Notes under the pieces: model-generated
What the model was told of the DNA's origin: nothing
The model's database searches: none
What the model saw: the letters and a program-made list of their open reading frames with translations, nothing else
Part shown: piece by piece, positions 1 to 5,471 of the stretch
How positions within the stretch are numbered: the first letter of the stretch is position 1
How the letters are laid out: each line of letters starts with the position of its first letter
Position numbers and translations under genes: made by a program
DNA from: Planctomycetota bacterium
GTDB lineage: Bacteria > Planctomycetota > Phycisphaerae > Phycisphaerales > SM1A02
Direction of reading: 5' to 3'
Length of the DNA stretch: 7,073 bases
Assembly (NCBI GenBank): GCA_027295435.1
Contig: JAPUKX010000153.1
Span: 1 to 7,073, forward strand

Positions 1-1140
1 GTGTTTCGGCTGCTGCTGCTGACATGCTTCCGTTCCCGGGCCACCGATCTGCACGTCGAGCCGCGGATCGGCAACGCCGCCGTGCGCATTCGCGTCGACG
101 GCTACATGATCAGCGCCGTGGAGCTGAGCATGACAATCTTCAACCGCCTCCTGGGCATGGTGAAGATTCTCTGCCAGATCGACACCAGCCGAAAGAACGT
201 CGTGCAGGACGGTCACTTCTCCGTGGCGGTCAAAGGCCGGCGAATCGATTACCGCGTCAGCCTCACCCCGGCTATGCACGGCCAGAAGCTGGTCATCCGC
301 GTGCTCGACTCGTCCAACGCCCCCAGCCGGCTGCACGAGCTCGGCCTGGTGCCGTGGATGTATGAGAAGCTGCGGAAGGTCGCGGTGCGCGACGCCGGGC
401 TGCTGCTGGCGTGCGGGCCGACCGGCTGTGGCAAGACCACGAGCCTCTATTCCTGCCTCCGCGAGCTCAATGTCGAGCAGCGCAACGCCATCACCATCGA
501 GGACCCCGTCGAGTACTACCTGGAAGGCTGCACGCAAATCCCCATCGACTACAAACAAGACAACACGTTTGCGACAATCCTGCGGTCGGTGCTGCGGCAG
601 GACCCGGATGTGATCTTCGTCGGCGAGATTCGCGACATCGAGACCGCCACCGTCGCCATGCAGGCGTCGATGACCGGGCATCTGGTCTACACGACCGTCC
701 ACTCCAAGGACTCGATCGGCGCGATATTCCGCCTCTTGGACCTGGGCGTGGAGGCGTATCTGGTGGCCAACGCGCTGGATGTCGTCCTCGCGCAGCGGCT
801 GGTGCGCGTGCTCTGTCCGACGTGTAAGAAACCAGTAAAGCCCACCCCAGCCCAGAACATGAAGATGGGCAAGCTCATGAGCGGCGTGCCGGAGATCTAT
901 GTACCCGTTGGGTGCACGCGGTGCCTGAAGACGGGCTTCATCGGCCGGCGGGCCATTTTCGAGCTGCTTCAGTTCAATGACCAGATGCGGGATGTCGTGC
1001 TCAAGACCCCCACCTTCCACGGCATCCACGAGATCGCCGAGCAGGGGCTGTTCATGACCCTTCAGCAGTTCGGCTTCCAGGTGGTTGTCCAGGGCGCGAC
1101 GACCATGGAGGAGATCGAGCGCGTCGCGGGATTGGAGTGA
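1..1140 (+). CDS. gspE: Type II secretion / type IV pilus assembly ATPase (GspE/PilB family), 5'-partial
   Basis: Cytoplasmic ATPase of the GspE/PilB family, which powers pseudopilus or pilus assembly at the inner membrane. Seen in the 379 visible residues: the RATDLHVEP segment (13-21) that opens the N2 domain, Walker A GPTGCGKTT (139-147), Asp box ITIEDPVEY (164-172), Walker B DPDVIFVGEIRD (201-212) and a His box around GHLVYTTVHSKDS (226-238). A four-cysteine zinc site is formed by C272/C275 and C305/C308, followed by GFIGRRAIFELL. Family members usually run to about 500-570 residues with an N1 domain before this point. The frame is open to base 1, so the GTG there is most likely an internal valine and the gene starts outside the window. 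All catalytic motifs are intact. It is not followed by GspF or a pseudopilin, so it is either the last gene of its operon or a dispersed copy. GspE and PilB cannot be told apart without the N-terminus and upstream genes. Confidence 0.93.
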   Translation: MFRLLLLTCFRSRATDLHVEPRIGNAAVRIRVDGYMISAVELSMTIFNRLLGMVKILCQIDTSRKNVVQDGHFSVAVKGRRIDYRVSLTPAMHGQKLVIRVLDSSNAPSRLHELGLVPWMYEKLRKVAVRDAGLLLACGPTGCGKTTSLYSCLRELNVEQRNAITIEDPVEYYLEGCTQIPIDYKQDNTFATILRSVLRQDPDVIFVGEIRDIETATVAMQASMTGHLVYTTVHSKDSIGAIFRLLDLGVEAYLVANALDVVLAQRLVRVLCPTCKKPVKPTPAQNMKMGKLMSGVPEIYVPVGCTRCLKTGFIGRRAIFELLQFNDQMRDVVLKTPTFHGIHEIAEQGLFMTLQQFGFQVVVQGATTMEEIERVAGLE

Positions 1141-1149
1141 CGGCCGGCA

Positions 1150-1178
1150 TTGCCGTTGCCCGACGCTGCGGATACACT
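1150..1178 (+). promoter_or_regulatory. Predicted sigma70-type promoter for the 107-residue gene
   Basis: TTGCCG (1150-1155) and TACACT (1173-1178) are separated by exactly 17 bases; each matches its consensus hexamer at four of six positions. Transcription would begin near 1185, giving a leader of about 20 bases that contains the GGAGG ribosome binding site at 1193-1197. It lies just after the ATPase stop codon, so the small gene can be transcribed independently. This is pattern matching only. Confidence 0.45.
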
Positions 1179-1204
1179 CCGTGGCCCCCAATGGAGGCCG
1201 AATT

Positions 1205-1528
1205 GTGCCTGACCTCATCGCGCCGCTCAAGACCGTCACCTTCACGGTCACCAACGTGCCGAAGCGCCCCGCTGAACGCAAGACCATCCTGCGTCTCATG
1301 CGGATGCAGCCGCAGATCAGGCGGGGCCTGAAGAACCTCGCCCGCCGGCGACGACAGCACGACAACGTTCCTATTCGCCACGGTGGGAAGATCTGGATTA
1401 TCCGGGCCAAGGCCACCCGGCTCGCCAATGTCGAACCTGGAGCCACGTTCACCCTCACGCTCACCCCACAGATCATCCCCGATCTCAAGAGCGTCGAGCG
1501 GTACCTGAAAGCCCAACCTGCACGGTAG
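1205..1528 (+). CDS. Small basic protein of unknown function (107 aa)
   Basis: I do not recognise a named family. The start is set by GGAGG at 1193-1197, seven bases before GTG 1205; an in-frame ATG at 1085 would overlap the ATPase gene and add an arginine-rich tail that looks non-coding. The protein is strongly basic, with RRRR at residues 47-50, and has no signal peptide or membrane segment. A probable layout is a beta strand (TVTFTVTNV, 10-18), helices at about 22-50 carrying KTILRLMRMQP, then strands GGKIWIIRAKA (60-70) and ATFTLTLTPQ (80-89), and a C-terminal helix PDLKSVERYLK (92-102). The alternation of strands and helices with normal codon-position composition supports a real gene. 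The charge could suit nucleic-acid or ribosome binding, but this is speculation. It lies 64 bases after the ATPase gene, with its own putative promoter between them. Confidence 0.72.
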   Translation: MPDLIAPLKTVTFTVTNVPKRPAERKTILRLMRMQPQIRRGLKNLARRRRQHDNVPIRHGGKIWIIRAKATRLANVEPGATFTLTLTPQIIPDLKSVERYLKAQPAR

Positions 1529-1565
1529 CGAGAAGCTGCCGACGTTCAGCAGTCGACCCGAAGCC

Positions 1566-1595
1566 GAAGCCCACGGGCTCAAGTCCGTGGGCTTC
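1566..1595. repeat. REP-like hairpin with perfect 11-bp arms
   Basis: GAAGCCCACGG (1566-1576) and CCGTGGGCTTC (1585-1595) are exact reverse complements around an 8-base centre. The stem can extend by a G-T and a C-G pair to leave a TCAA tetraloop. There is no T-run after it, so it is not a canonical intrinsic terminator, although it sits 37 bases past the stop of the 107-residue gene. The form (about 30 bp, GC-rich, intergenic) fits a repetitive extragenic palindrome of the kind moved by RAYT/IS200-like transposases. A smaller palindrome, CCTCTCAGAGG (1595-1605), abuts it. Confidence 0.7.
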
Positions 1596-1646
1596 CTCTC
1601 AGAGGACAAACACAGTTGAGCGACCATCAAGTATCAGTGTCGTGAC

Positions 1647-1655
1647 TGCTACAAT
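1647..1655 (+). promoter_or_regulatory. Possible extended -10 promoter for the aquaporin gene
   Basis: TGC followed by TACAAT (1650-1655) matches the extended -10 form TGnTATAAT, with five of six bases in the hexamer. No good -35 is seen at the expected distance, which is usual for extended -10 promoters. It would give an untranslated leader of about 100 bases before ATG 1760. I see no convincing ORF or strong fold in that leader. Confidence 0.35.
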
Positions 1656-1759
1656 GGCCCCGCGTGGAAACAGTCCCGCATCGAAATCCGGGGCTGGCGC
1701 CGCGTCACCACCCAGTACTCTTGGGAAATCATCACCGAAAACACCTTGGAGTGAATGCC

Positions 1760-2467
1760 ATGTCTGCAACCAGAGCGATGCTGGCCGAATTCGTCGGAAC
1801 CTTCGCGCTGATGTTCGTCGGGGGGGGAGCGATTATCGTCACCGGCGGAGAGAACCTCGTGGCGATCGCTTTCGCCCACGGATTGATCCTCGCGGTCATG
1901 GTCTCGGCGACCATGCACATCTCCGGCGGCCAGATCAATCCGGCGGTGTCGATCGCGCTGTGGCTGATCAAGAAGCAATCGTGGGCGCAGACGGGATTGT
2001 TTATGACCGCGCAGCTCGTCGGGGCGATCGCGGCGGCGCTTCTGCTCAAGATGCTGCTGGCCGGTGCCTATGACGTGGGCGATATTGGCGCCACACTGGG
2101 CGAGTTCAGCCGAGCCGGCAGCGAGCACGCCAGTGCGGCCAAGACGATCGGGCTGGAGATCATCGCGACGTTCTTTCTGATGTTCGTGATCATGGGCACC
2201 GCGGTGGACAAACGCGGGGTGGGCAAGAACGCTGCAATCGGCGGGTTCGGGATCGGGCTGACGGTGACGGCGGCGATCTTGGCTATCGGTCCCGCCACCG
2301 GCGCATCCCTGAACCCGGCCCGCAGCTTCGGCCCGGCCCTGGTCGCCGGCGCGTGGGACATGCACGGGGTCTACTGGGCCGGGCCGATCATCGGTGCGGC
2401 GCTGGCAGCGCTGGTGTATCGAGGGGTGTTCGGAATTGAAGAATCCCCCGGCAGAGCCGGGGGCTAA
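1760..2467 (+). CDS. Aquaporin / MIP-family channel with TIP-like selectivity filter
   Basis: Inner-membrane channel of the major intrinsic protein family, 235 residues (family usually 230-270). Both pore half-helices are intact: SGGQINPAV with N60-P61-A62 and SLNPARSFGPAL with N185-P186-A187. The hydrophobic segments are arranged in the usual two triplets. Start chosen at ATG 1760 because GGAG (1748-1751) lies eight bases upstream and MSATRAMLAEFVGTF is a typical MIP N-terminus; the longer ORF from 1664 adds an unlikely polar segment. Counting back from the NPA motifs, the aromatic/arginine filter reads H40, I173, A182, R188. AqpZ has F/H/T/R and GlpF is different again; H/I/A/R is the pattern of plant TIP3/TIP4 aquaporins. 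The substrate may therefore include ammonia, urea, hydrogen peroxide or glycerol besides water (inference). The last residues, SPGRAGG, are encoded by a GC-rich hairpin. The gene converges on the aldehyde dehydrogenase gene 39 bases away. Confidence 0.92.
   Translation: MSATRAMLAEFVGTFALMFVGGGAIIVTGGENLVAIAFAHGLILAVMVSATMHISGGQINPAVSIALWLIKKQSWAQTGLFMTAQLVGAIAAALLLKMLLAGAYDVGDIGATLGEFSRAGSEHASAAKTIGLEIIATFFLMFVIMGTAVDKRGVGKNAAIGGFGIGLTVTAAILAIGPATGASLNPARSFGPALVAGAWDMHGVYWAGPIIGAALAALVYRGVFGIEESPGRAGG
2445..2463. repeat. Palindrome at aquaporin stop, between convergent genes
   Basis: CCCCCGGC (2445-2452) and GCCGGGGG (2456-2463) pair perfectly around an AGA loop. The element covers the last seven aquaporin codons and ends just before the TAA (2465-2467), 43 bases from the stop of the convergent dehydrogenase gene. 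It could act as a bidirectional terminator, but neither side has a T-run. A REP-type element that landed at the gene's end is an equally good reading. Confidence 0.6.
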
Positions 2468-2506
2468 GGGAGTTGCGTGCCAGTTCGACATGCGGCGTTT
2501 CGACGG

Positions 2507-4060
2507 TCAGTCCGCGCCGAACTTGATTCCCTGGGCGAGTGGCAGGTCGGTGCCGAAGTTGATGGTGCACGTCTGGCGGCGCATGTAGTTTCGCCAGGCG
2601 TCGGAGCCCGCTTCGCGTCCCCCGCCGGTATCTTTTTCGCCGCCGAAGGCCCCGCCGATCTCCGCGCCGGAGGTGCCGATGTTGACGTTGGCGATGCCGC
2701 AATCGGAACCGTCGCCTGACAGGAACCGCTCACCCGACCGTATCGAGCCGGTGAAGATCGCGCTGCTGAGACCCTGGCTCACCCTGTTGTGCACGGCGAT
2801 CGCGTCATCGAGGCTTTCAACCTCGTAGATATAAAGGATGGGGGCGAACGTCTCCTCCCAGGCGATCTCGGGGTCGGCCCCAGCCCCAACACGAACAATC
2901 GTCGGCTCGACGAAATAGCCGGGTTCGTCCGCAAAGCGCCGAATGCCTTCAAGACCGCCGCAAAGAACCTCCAACCCATCCGCTTCGATCCGCAGCAGCG
3001 CCGCGTGCATGTTCCGGACCGCCTGGGTGTTGATCAGCGGTCCCATGAGCGTCCCCTGATCGAGCGGATCGCCGATGGTAACCGACTGATACGCCTCGAC
3101 GAGACGGTTGGTGAGCTCGTCAACGATGTCGCAATGACAGATCAAGCGTCGCGTTGTGGTGCACCGCTGCCCGGCCGTTCCCACCGCCCCGAACAACACG
3201 GCGCGGACGGTCATCTCCATGTCGGCATCCGGCATGACGATGACGGCGTTGTTGCCGCCGAGTTCCAATAGGCTCCTGCCGAGCCGCTGGGCCACCGTCT
3301 GGCCGACGATGCGACCCATGCGGCACGAGCCGGTGGCGCTGACCAGCGGCAGCCGGCGATCGGCGCTCATTGCATGGCCGACATCTTCATCGGCCCCAAT
3401 GATCAGACCAAACACATCGCATGGATCGCAGTCAGGCGGCGAGAAGATGTCCTGGCTGCGCATCACCTCGCCGACGAGGTTGGTCAACGCGATCGCGACC
3501 AGCGGCGCTTGCAGGCTCGGCTTCCAGATCATGGCGTTGCCGCATACCGCAGCGAGCATCGCGTTCCAAGCCCACACCGCCGCGGGAAAATTGAACGCAG
3601 TAATAATCCCGATGGTTCCCAACGGATGCCACTGCTCATACATGCGGTGTCCGGTCCGCTCGGAATGCATGGTCAGACCGTAGAGCTGGCGCGCCAGACC
3701 CACGGCAAAGTCGGCGATGTCGATGCATTCCTGAATCTCGCCCAGGCCTTCAGCTCGGATTTTGCCTGTTTCCAGCGTGACCAGCTCGCCTAATGGCTCG
3801 ATCTTCGCGCGGAAAGCGTTGCCGATTTGGCGGACGATCTCGCCGCGCTTCGGAGCAGGCAGCCGCCGCCAGTGCACCCCGACCGCCTCCGCCCTTTCAA
3901 CCGCTACGTCATATTCAGCCCTGGATTGCAGGCGCAGCGCCGCAATGGGCTCACCCGTGGCGGGGTTGCGAGAAGTCACGCATGACTCATCGGCCGCTTC
4001 GGGATCGACAACTCTGCCGTCGGCAAACAAGTCCAGGTCAGCGACCAGTCGTGGCGTCAT
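2507..4060 (-). CDS. ALDH7-family aldehyde dehydrogenase (alpha-aminoadipate semialdehyde dehydrogenase type)
   Basis: NAD(P)+-dependent soluble aldehyde dehydrogenase of 517 residues. Seen: FNFP with N157, WKP with K180, SATGS, catalytic-base E266 in LLELGGNN and nucleophile C300 in GQRCTTTRR; the E-to-C distance of 34 is standard. The ALDH7 hallmark is the C-terminal block from residue 463 (TSGAEIGGAFGGEK then TGGGREAGSDAW, YMRR, LPLAQGIKF), which closely matches human antiquitin and Pseudomonas AmaB as I remember them. The usual role is oxidation of alpha-aminoadipate semialdehyde (piperideine-6-carboxylate) in lysine catabolism; general aldehyde detoxification is also known for the family. 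ATG 4060 is preferred because the protein starts normally there; extension to 4144 would translate a REP-like palindrome. No Shine-Dalgarno is seen; TATCCT lies six bases before the ATG. Oddity: about eight extra residues around 205-214 containing CDPC, compared with typical members. No other lysine gene lies nearby, so the substrate is uncertain. Confidence 0.93.
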   Translation of the reverse strand: MTPRLVADLDLFADGRVVDPEAADESCVTSRNPATGEPIAALRLQSRAEYDVAVERAEAVGVHWRRLPAPKRGEIVRQIGNAFRAKIEPLGELVTLETGKIRAEGLGEIQECIDIADFAVGLARQLYGLTMHSERTGHRMYEQWHPLGTIGIITAFNFPAAVWAWNAMLAAVCGNAMIWKPSLQAPLVAIALTNLVGEVMRSQDIFSPPDCDPCDVFGLIIGADEDVGHAMSADRRLPLVSATGSCRMGRIVGQTVAQRLGRSLLELGGNNAVIVMPDADMEMTVRAVLFGAVGTAGQRCTTTRRLICHCDIVDELTNRLVEAYQSVTIGDPLDQGTLMGPLINTQAVRNMHAALLRIEADGLEVLCGGLEGIRRFADEPGYFVEPTIVRVGAGADPEIAWEETFAPILYIYEVESLDDAIAVHNRVSQGLSSAIFTGSIRSGERFLSGDGSDCGIANVNIGTSGAEIGGAFGGEKDTGGGREAGSDAWRNYMRRQTCTINFGTDLPLAQGIKFGAD

Positions 4061-4066
4061 ACCCGT

Positions 4067-4098
4067 AGGATAGCCCACGCGAGGACGACCGAGCGCAA
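4067..4098 (-). promoter_or_regulatory. Predicted promoter of the aldehyde dehydrogenase gene, leaderless layout
   Basis: Read on the minus strand, TATCCT (4072-4067) is followed by six bases and then ATG at 4060, which puts the likely transcription start on the start codon. A weak -35 candidate TTGCGC (4098-4093) lies 20 bases upstream, longer than the usual 17. No Shine-Dalgarno sequence is present. The perfect palindrome AACCGCGGTT (4098-4107) adjoins the -35 candidate and could be an operator. Confidence 0.4.
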
Positions 4099-4116
4099 AC
4101 CGCGGTTGGGCGCCCA

Positions 4117-4135
4117 CCGGGGCGACACGCCCCGG
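4117..4135. repeat. REP-like palindrome upstream of the aldehyde dehydrogenase gene
   Basis: CCGGGGCG (4117-4124) and CGCCCCGG (4128-4135) are exact reverse complements around an ACA loop. It sits in the 99-base gap between the membrane-protein gene and the dehydrogenase gene, with no T-run on either side. It may end the upstream minus-strand transcript or be a REP-type element. Its sequence is unrelated to the hairpins at 1566 and 2445. Confidence 0.6.
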
Positions 4136-4159
4136 CTCGCTCAAGGCTCAAGCCCATCC

Positions 4160-4465
4160 TCAACCGAGCAGCCCGTCGCCATAGAAATGAAACACAACCA
4201 CGATGCCTGTGGCAACCGCCAGGAAGGCAACGGTGACGCCGACGGCTCGCGGCTTCGACGTCCCTCTTGCTTCCCGTTGGTGCCGGTTCACAGCTCTTGC
4301 GATCCACCAACTGATCAGGCCCGAAAGCCAGGCCGCAACGGCGATCCGCTGGAGACTGGGGTTGAATAGCTCGGGCAGGTAGTGTGCGAGCAGCGCTCCC
4401 GGAACGATCGAGACCAGAGCCACCAGCAGCGTCACCGCCACGACGTTTATGACCTTGAGCATCAC
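4160..4465 (-). CDS. Small membrane protein, three predicted helices, unknown function (101 aa)
   Basis: Not recognised. It has three hydrophobic stretches at about residues 5-28, 40-59 and 74-94. A basic loop, RHQREARGTSKPR (61-73), between the second and third would face the cytoplasm by the positive-inside rule. The start is GTG 4465 with GGAG (4477-4474) eight bases upstream; ATG 4462, one codon later, is also possible with a spacing of eleven. The same-strand dehydrogenase gene follows after 99 bases and a palindrome, so a shared operon is unlikely. Sequence composition and the good ribosome binding site support a real gene. Its function cannot be inferred from neighbours. Confidence 0.66.
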   Translation of the reverse strand: MMLKVINVVAVTLLVALVSIVPGALLAHYLPELFNPSLQRIAVAAWLSGLISWWIARAVNRHQREARGTSKPRAVGVTVAFLAVATGIVVVFHFYGDGLLG

Positions 4466-4728
4466 CGCGGGAGCTCCTTCTATGGGTTCAACTTTGCATC
4501 ACCATGGTTCGGAGTCGCTAGGGCGAAGATGGCCCCGACGAGGCGATGGTCTCCTCGCCTGGGGTTCTTCGGCTGAAAACGGGGTGTCCTTTGGGCCGCT
4601 GTCCCGGTTCAGGTCCGATTTCACAGCCGGTGAATTCGGCGGCTCTCGGCCGGGGCCCTGATGGCTCGTCGCGGAGGGATTCTTATCAGCCCCTGTTGGC
4701 CAGCACGGCAATCGGCGGCGCACCCGCC
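4466..4728. other. Gene-free gap between two minus-strand genes
   Basis: These 263 bases hold the AAGGAG ribosome binding site (4479-4474) of the membrane-protein gene and presumably its promoter, but I cannot pick a convincing -10/-35 pair. A 74-codon minus-strand ORF (4723-4499) here is proline- and arginine-rich and looks like GC-rich non-coding sequence. No strong hairpin or repeat was seen. Confidence 0.5.
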
Positions 4729-5313
4729 CTACCAGGCCTCCAACTCAGGGGGAACGAGGGACCAGAATCGGCGGAGGCGATCCAGGGATTCCGTGATGCG
4801 CGGCGGTTTGAGAGAGCCGGAGTAGATCAGGCATACCCGACCGCGGCCGACGTACCACCGCACGTTTCGCTTGTCCATCATGAAATGTTGCATTTCGGGA
4901 CAGAGCAGGGTCAGCGCGAAGTCCTCGTCGTCGGTGGTGACCTTGAACGCCGCGTTGAACTGCGGGAGGTCCAGCTCCATCCCCGCGCGCCAGCCGAGGC
5001 GACGGGCCAGCCGAGCCCAGAACGGCCTCGGCGCTACGCGCAGCATCGGCCACTGGGGACCCTCAACGGCGTACACGGAATGGATGATCGGAACAGGAGC
5101 CTGCGGCGTATAGATCATGTAGGTGTGCTGGAAGATGGTCACCAGCCTCTCGTCAAGCTCCCCGGTGAGCAGGTGCATGACGCTGCCGCTGCTGCGGATG
5201 CCGGGCAGGTCACTGTAACTCTTGACGAACTCGCGATCGGCTTTCTTGCGATAGGTAAGGCCCAGCGATTCCGCCACGTCCGGGACTGCGAGCTTGCGGG
5301 CAGATCGTGCCAT
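4729..5313 (-). CDS. Conserved-looking soluble protein of unknown function (194 aa)
   Basis: I cannot name the family. There is no signal peptide or membrane helix. The layout is an N-terminal basic region (1-40), a strand-rich part with FQHTYMIYT (61-69) and SVYAVEGPQWPMLRV (79-93), and then PRPFWARLARRLGW (95-108). A core around FNAAFKVTTDDEDFALTLLCPEMQHFMM (119-146) follows, with a final helix of TESLDRLRRFWSLVPPEL (174-191). The core resembles, from memory, uncharacterised bacterial proteins with an F-N-x-x-F-x-V-x-x-x-D-x-x-F-A-x-x-L-L-x-P-x-M pattern, often following membrane helices; here the membrane part is absent. That resemblance needs a profile search. ATG 5313 has no Shine-Dalgarno; TAGCAT lies six bases upstream, as for the dehydrogenase gene. 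It is divergent from the CoA-transferase gene. Coding composition and clear globular features make it a confident gene with unknown role. Confidence 0.78.
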   Translation of the reverse strand: MARSARKLAVPDVAESLGLTYRKKADREFVKSYSDLPGIRSSGSVMHLLTGELDERLVTIFQHTYMIYTPQAPVPIIHSVYAVEGPQWPMLRVAPRPFWARLARRLGWRAGMELDLPQFNAAFKVTTDDEDFALTLLCPEMQHFMMDKRNVRWYVGRGRVCLIYSGSLKPPRITESLDRLRRFWSLVPPELEAW

Positions 5314-5319
5314 GACGTG

Positions 5320-5351
5320 ATGCTACGGCGAGAGGGCGGGGCCGGCTCGAA
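5320..5351 (-). promoter_or_regulatory. Predicted promoter of the 194-residue gene, leaderless layout
   Basis: Read on the minus strand, TAGCAT (5325-5320) stands exactly six bases before ATG 5313, and a weak -35-like TTCGAG (5351-5346) stands 20 bases before TAGCAT. The spacing is identical to that at the dehydrogenase gene. No Shine-Dalgarno is present, so a leaderless transcript is likely if the motif is real. Confidence 0.35.
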
Positions 5352-5397
5352 CAGTCGGCCGGCGCAGCGGGCACGTTCGCACTTTCCCGGGCTGGAC

Positions 5398-5417
5398 CCG
5401 CGACCTTCGGGTCGCGG
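5398..5417. repeat. Hairpin with UUCG tetraloop in the divergent control region
   Basis: CCGCGACC (5398-5405), loop TTCG, then GGTCGCGG (5410-5417): an uninterrupted 8-bp stem closed by C(UUCG)G, one of the most stable RNA tetraloops. It lies between the divergent 194-residue and CoA-transferase genes, 54 bases before the latter's ATG and upstream of its likely -10. There is no T-run. It may be a REP-type element, or a fold in RNA read through from either direction. Confidence 0.65.
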
Positions 5418-5430
5418 CTATGGGACAGAT

Positions 5431-5464
5431 CCGATACAGTATTGACGTTCGCAGTACAATGAGG
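5431..5464 (+). promoter_or_regulatory. Probable promoter and ribosome binding site of the CoA-transferase gene
   Basis: Two -10-like hexamers are present, TACAGT (5435-5440) and TACAAT (5455-5460, five of six matches); neither has a good -35 at 16-18 bases. TTGACG (5442-5447) is a good -35 by sequence, but no -10 follows at the right distance. GAGG (5461-5464) stands seven bases before ATG 5472 and serves as Shine-Dalgarno. If TACAGT is used, the leader is about 25 bases and keeps the GAGG; if TACAAT is used, the transcript is nearly leaderless. Confidence 0.35.
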
Positions 5465-5471
5465 TCAACCT

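Noticed and set aside
1085..1204. Upstream in-frame ATG extension of the 107-residue gene
   Set aside because: It overlaps the ATPase gene, lacks a ribosome binding site and encodes an arginine/tryptophan-rich stretch; GTG 1205 has an ideal GGAGG.
4061..4144. N-terminal extension of the aldehyde dehydrogenase to ATG 4144
   Set aside because: It would translate the palindrome at 4117-4135 and adds residues not typical of ALDH7; the normal N-terminus begins at 4060.
4499..4723. Minus-strand ORF of 74 codons in the 4466-4728 gap
   Set aside because: Composition is P/R/S-rich with no secondary-structure pattern and no clear ribosome binding site.
4546..5445. Plus-strand ORF of 299 codons opposite the 194-residue gene
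   Set aside because: Its translation is low-complexity (G/R/P/H-rich) with no domain pattern, it runs across the promoter region and UUCG hairpin, and the minus-strand product looks globular.
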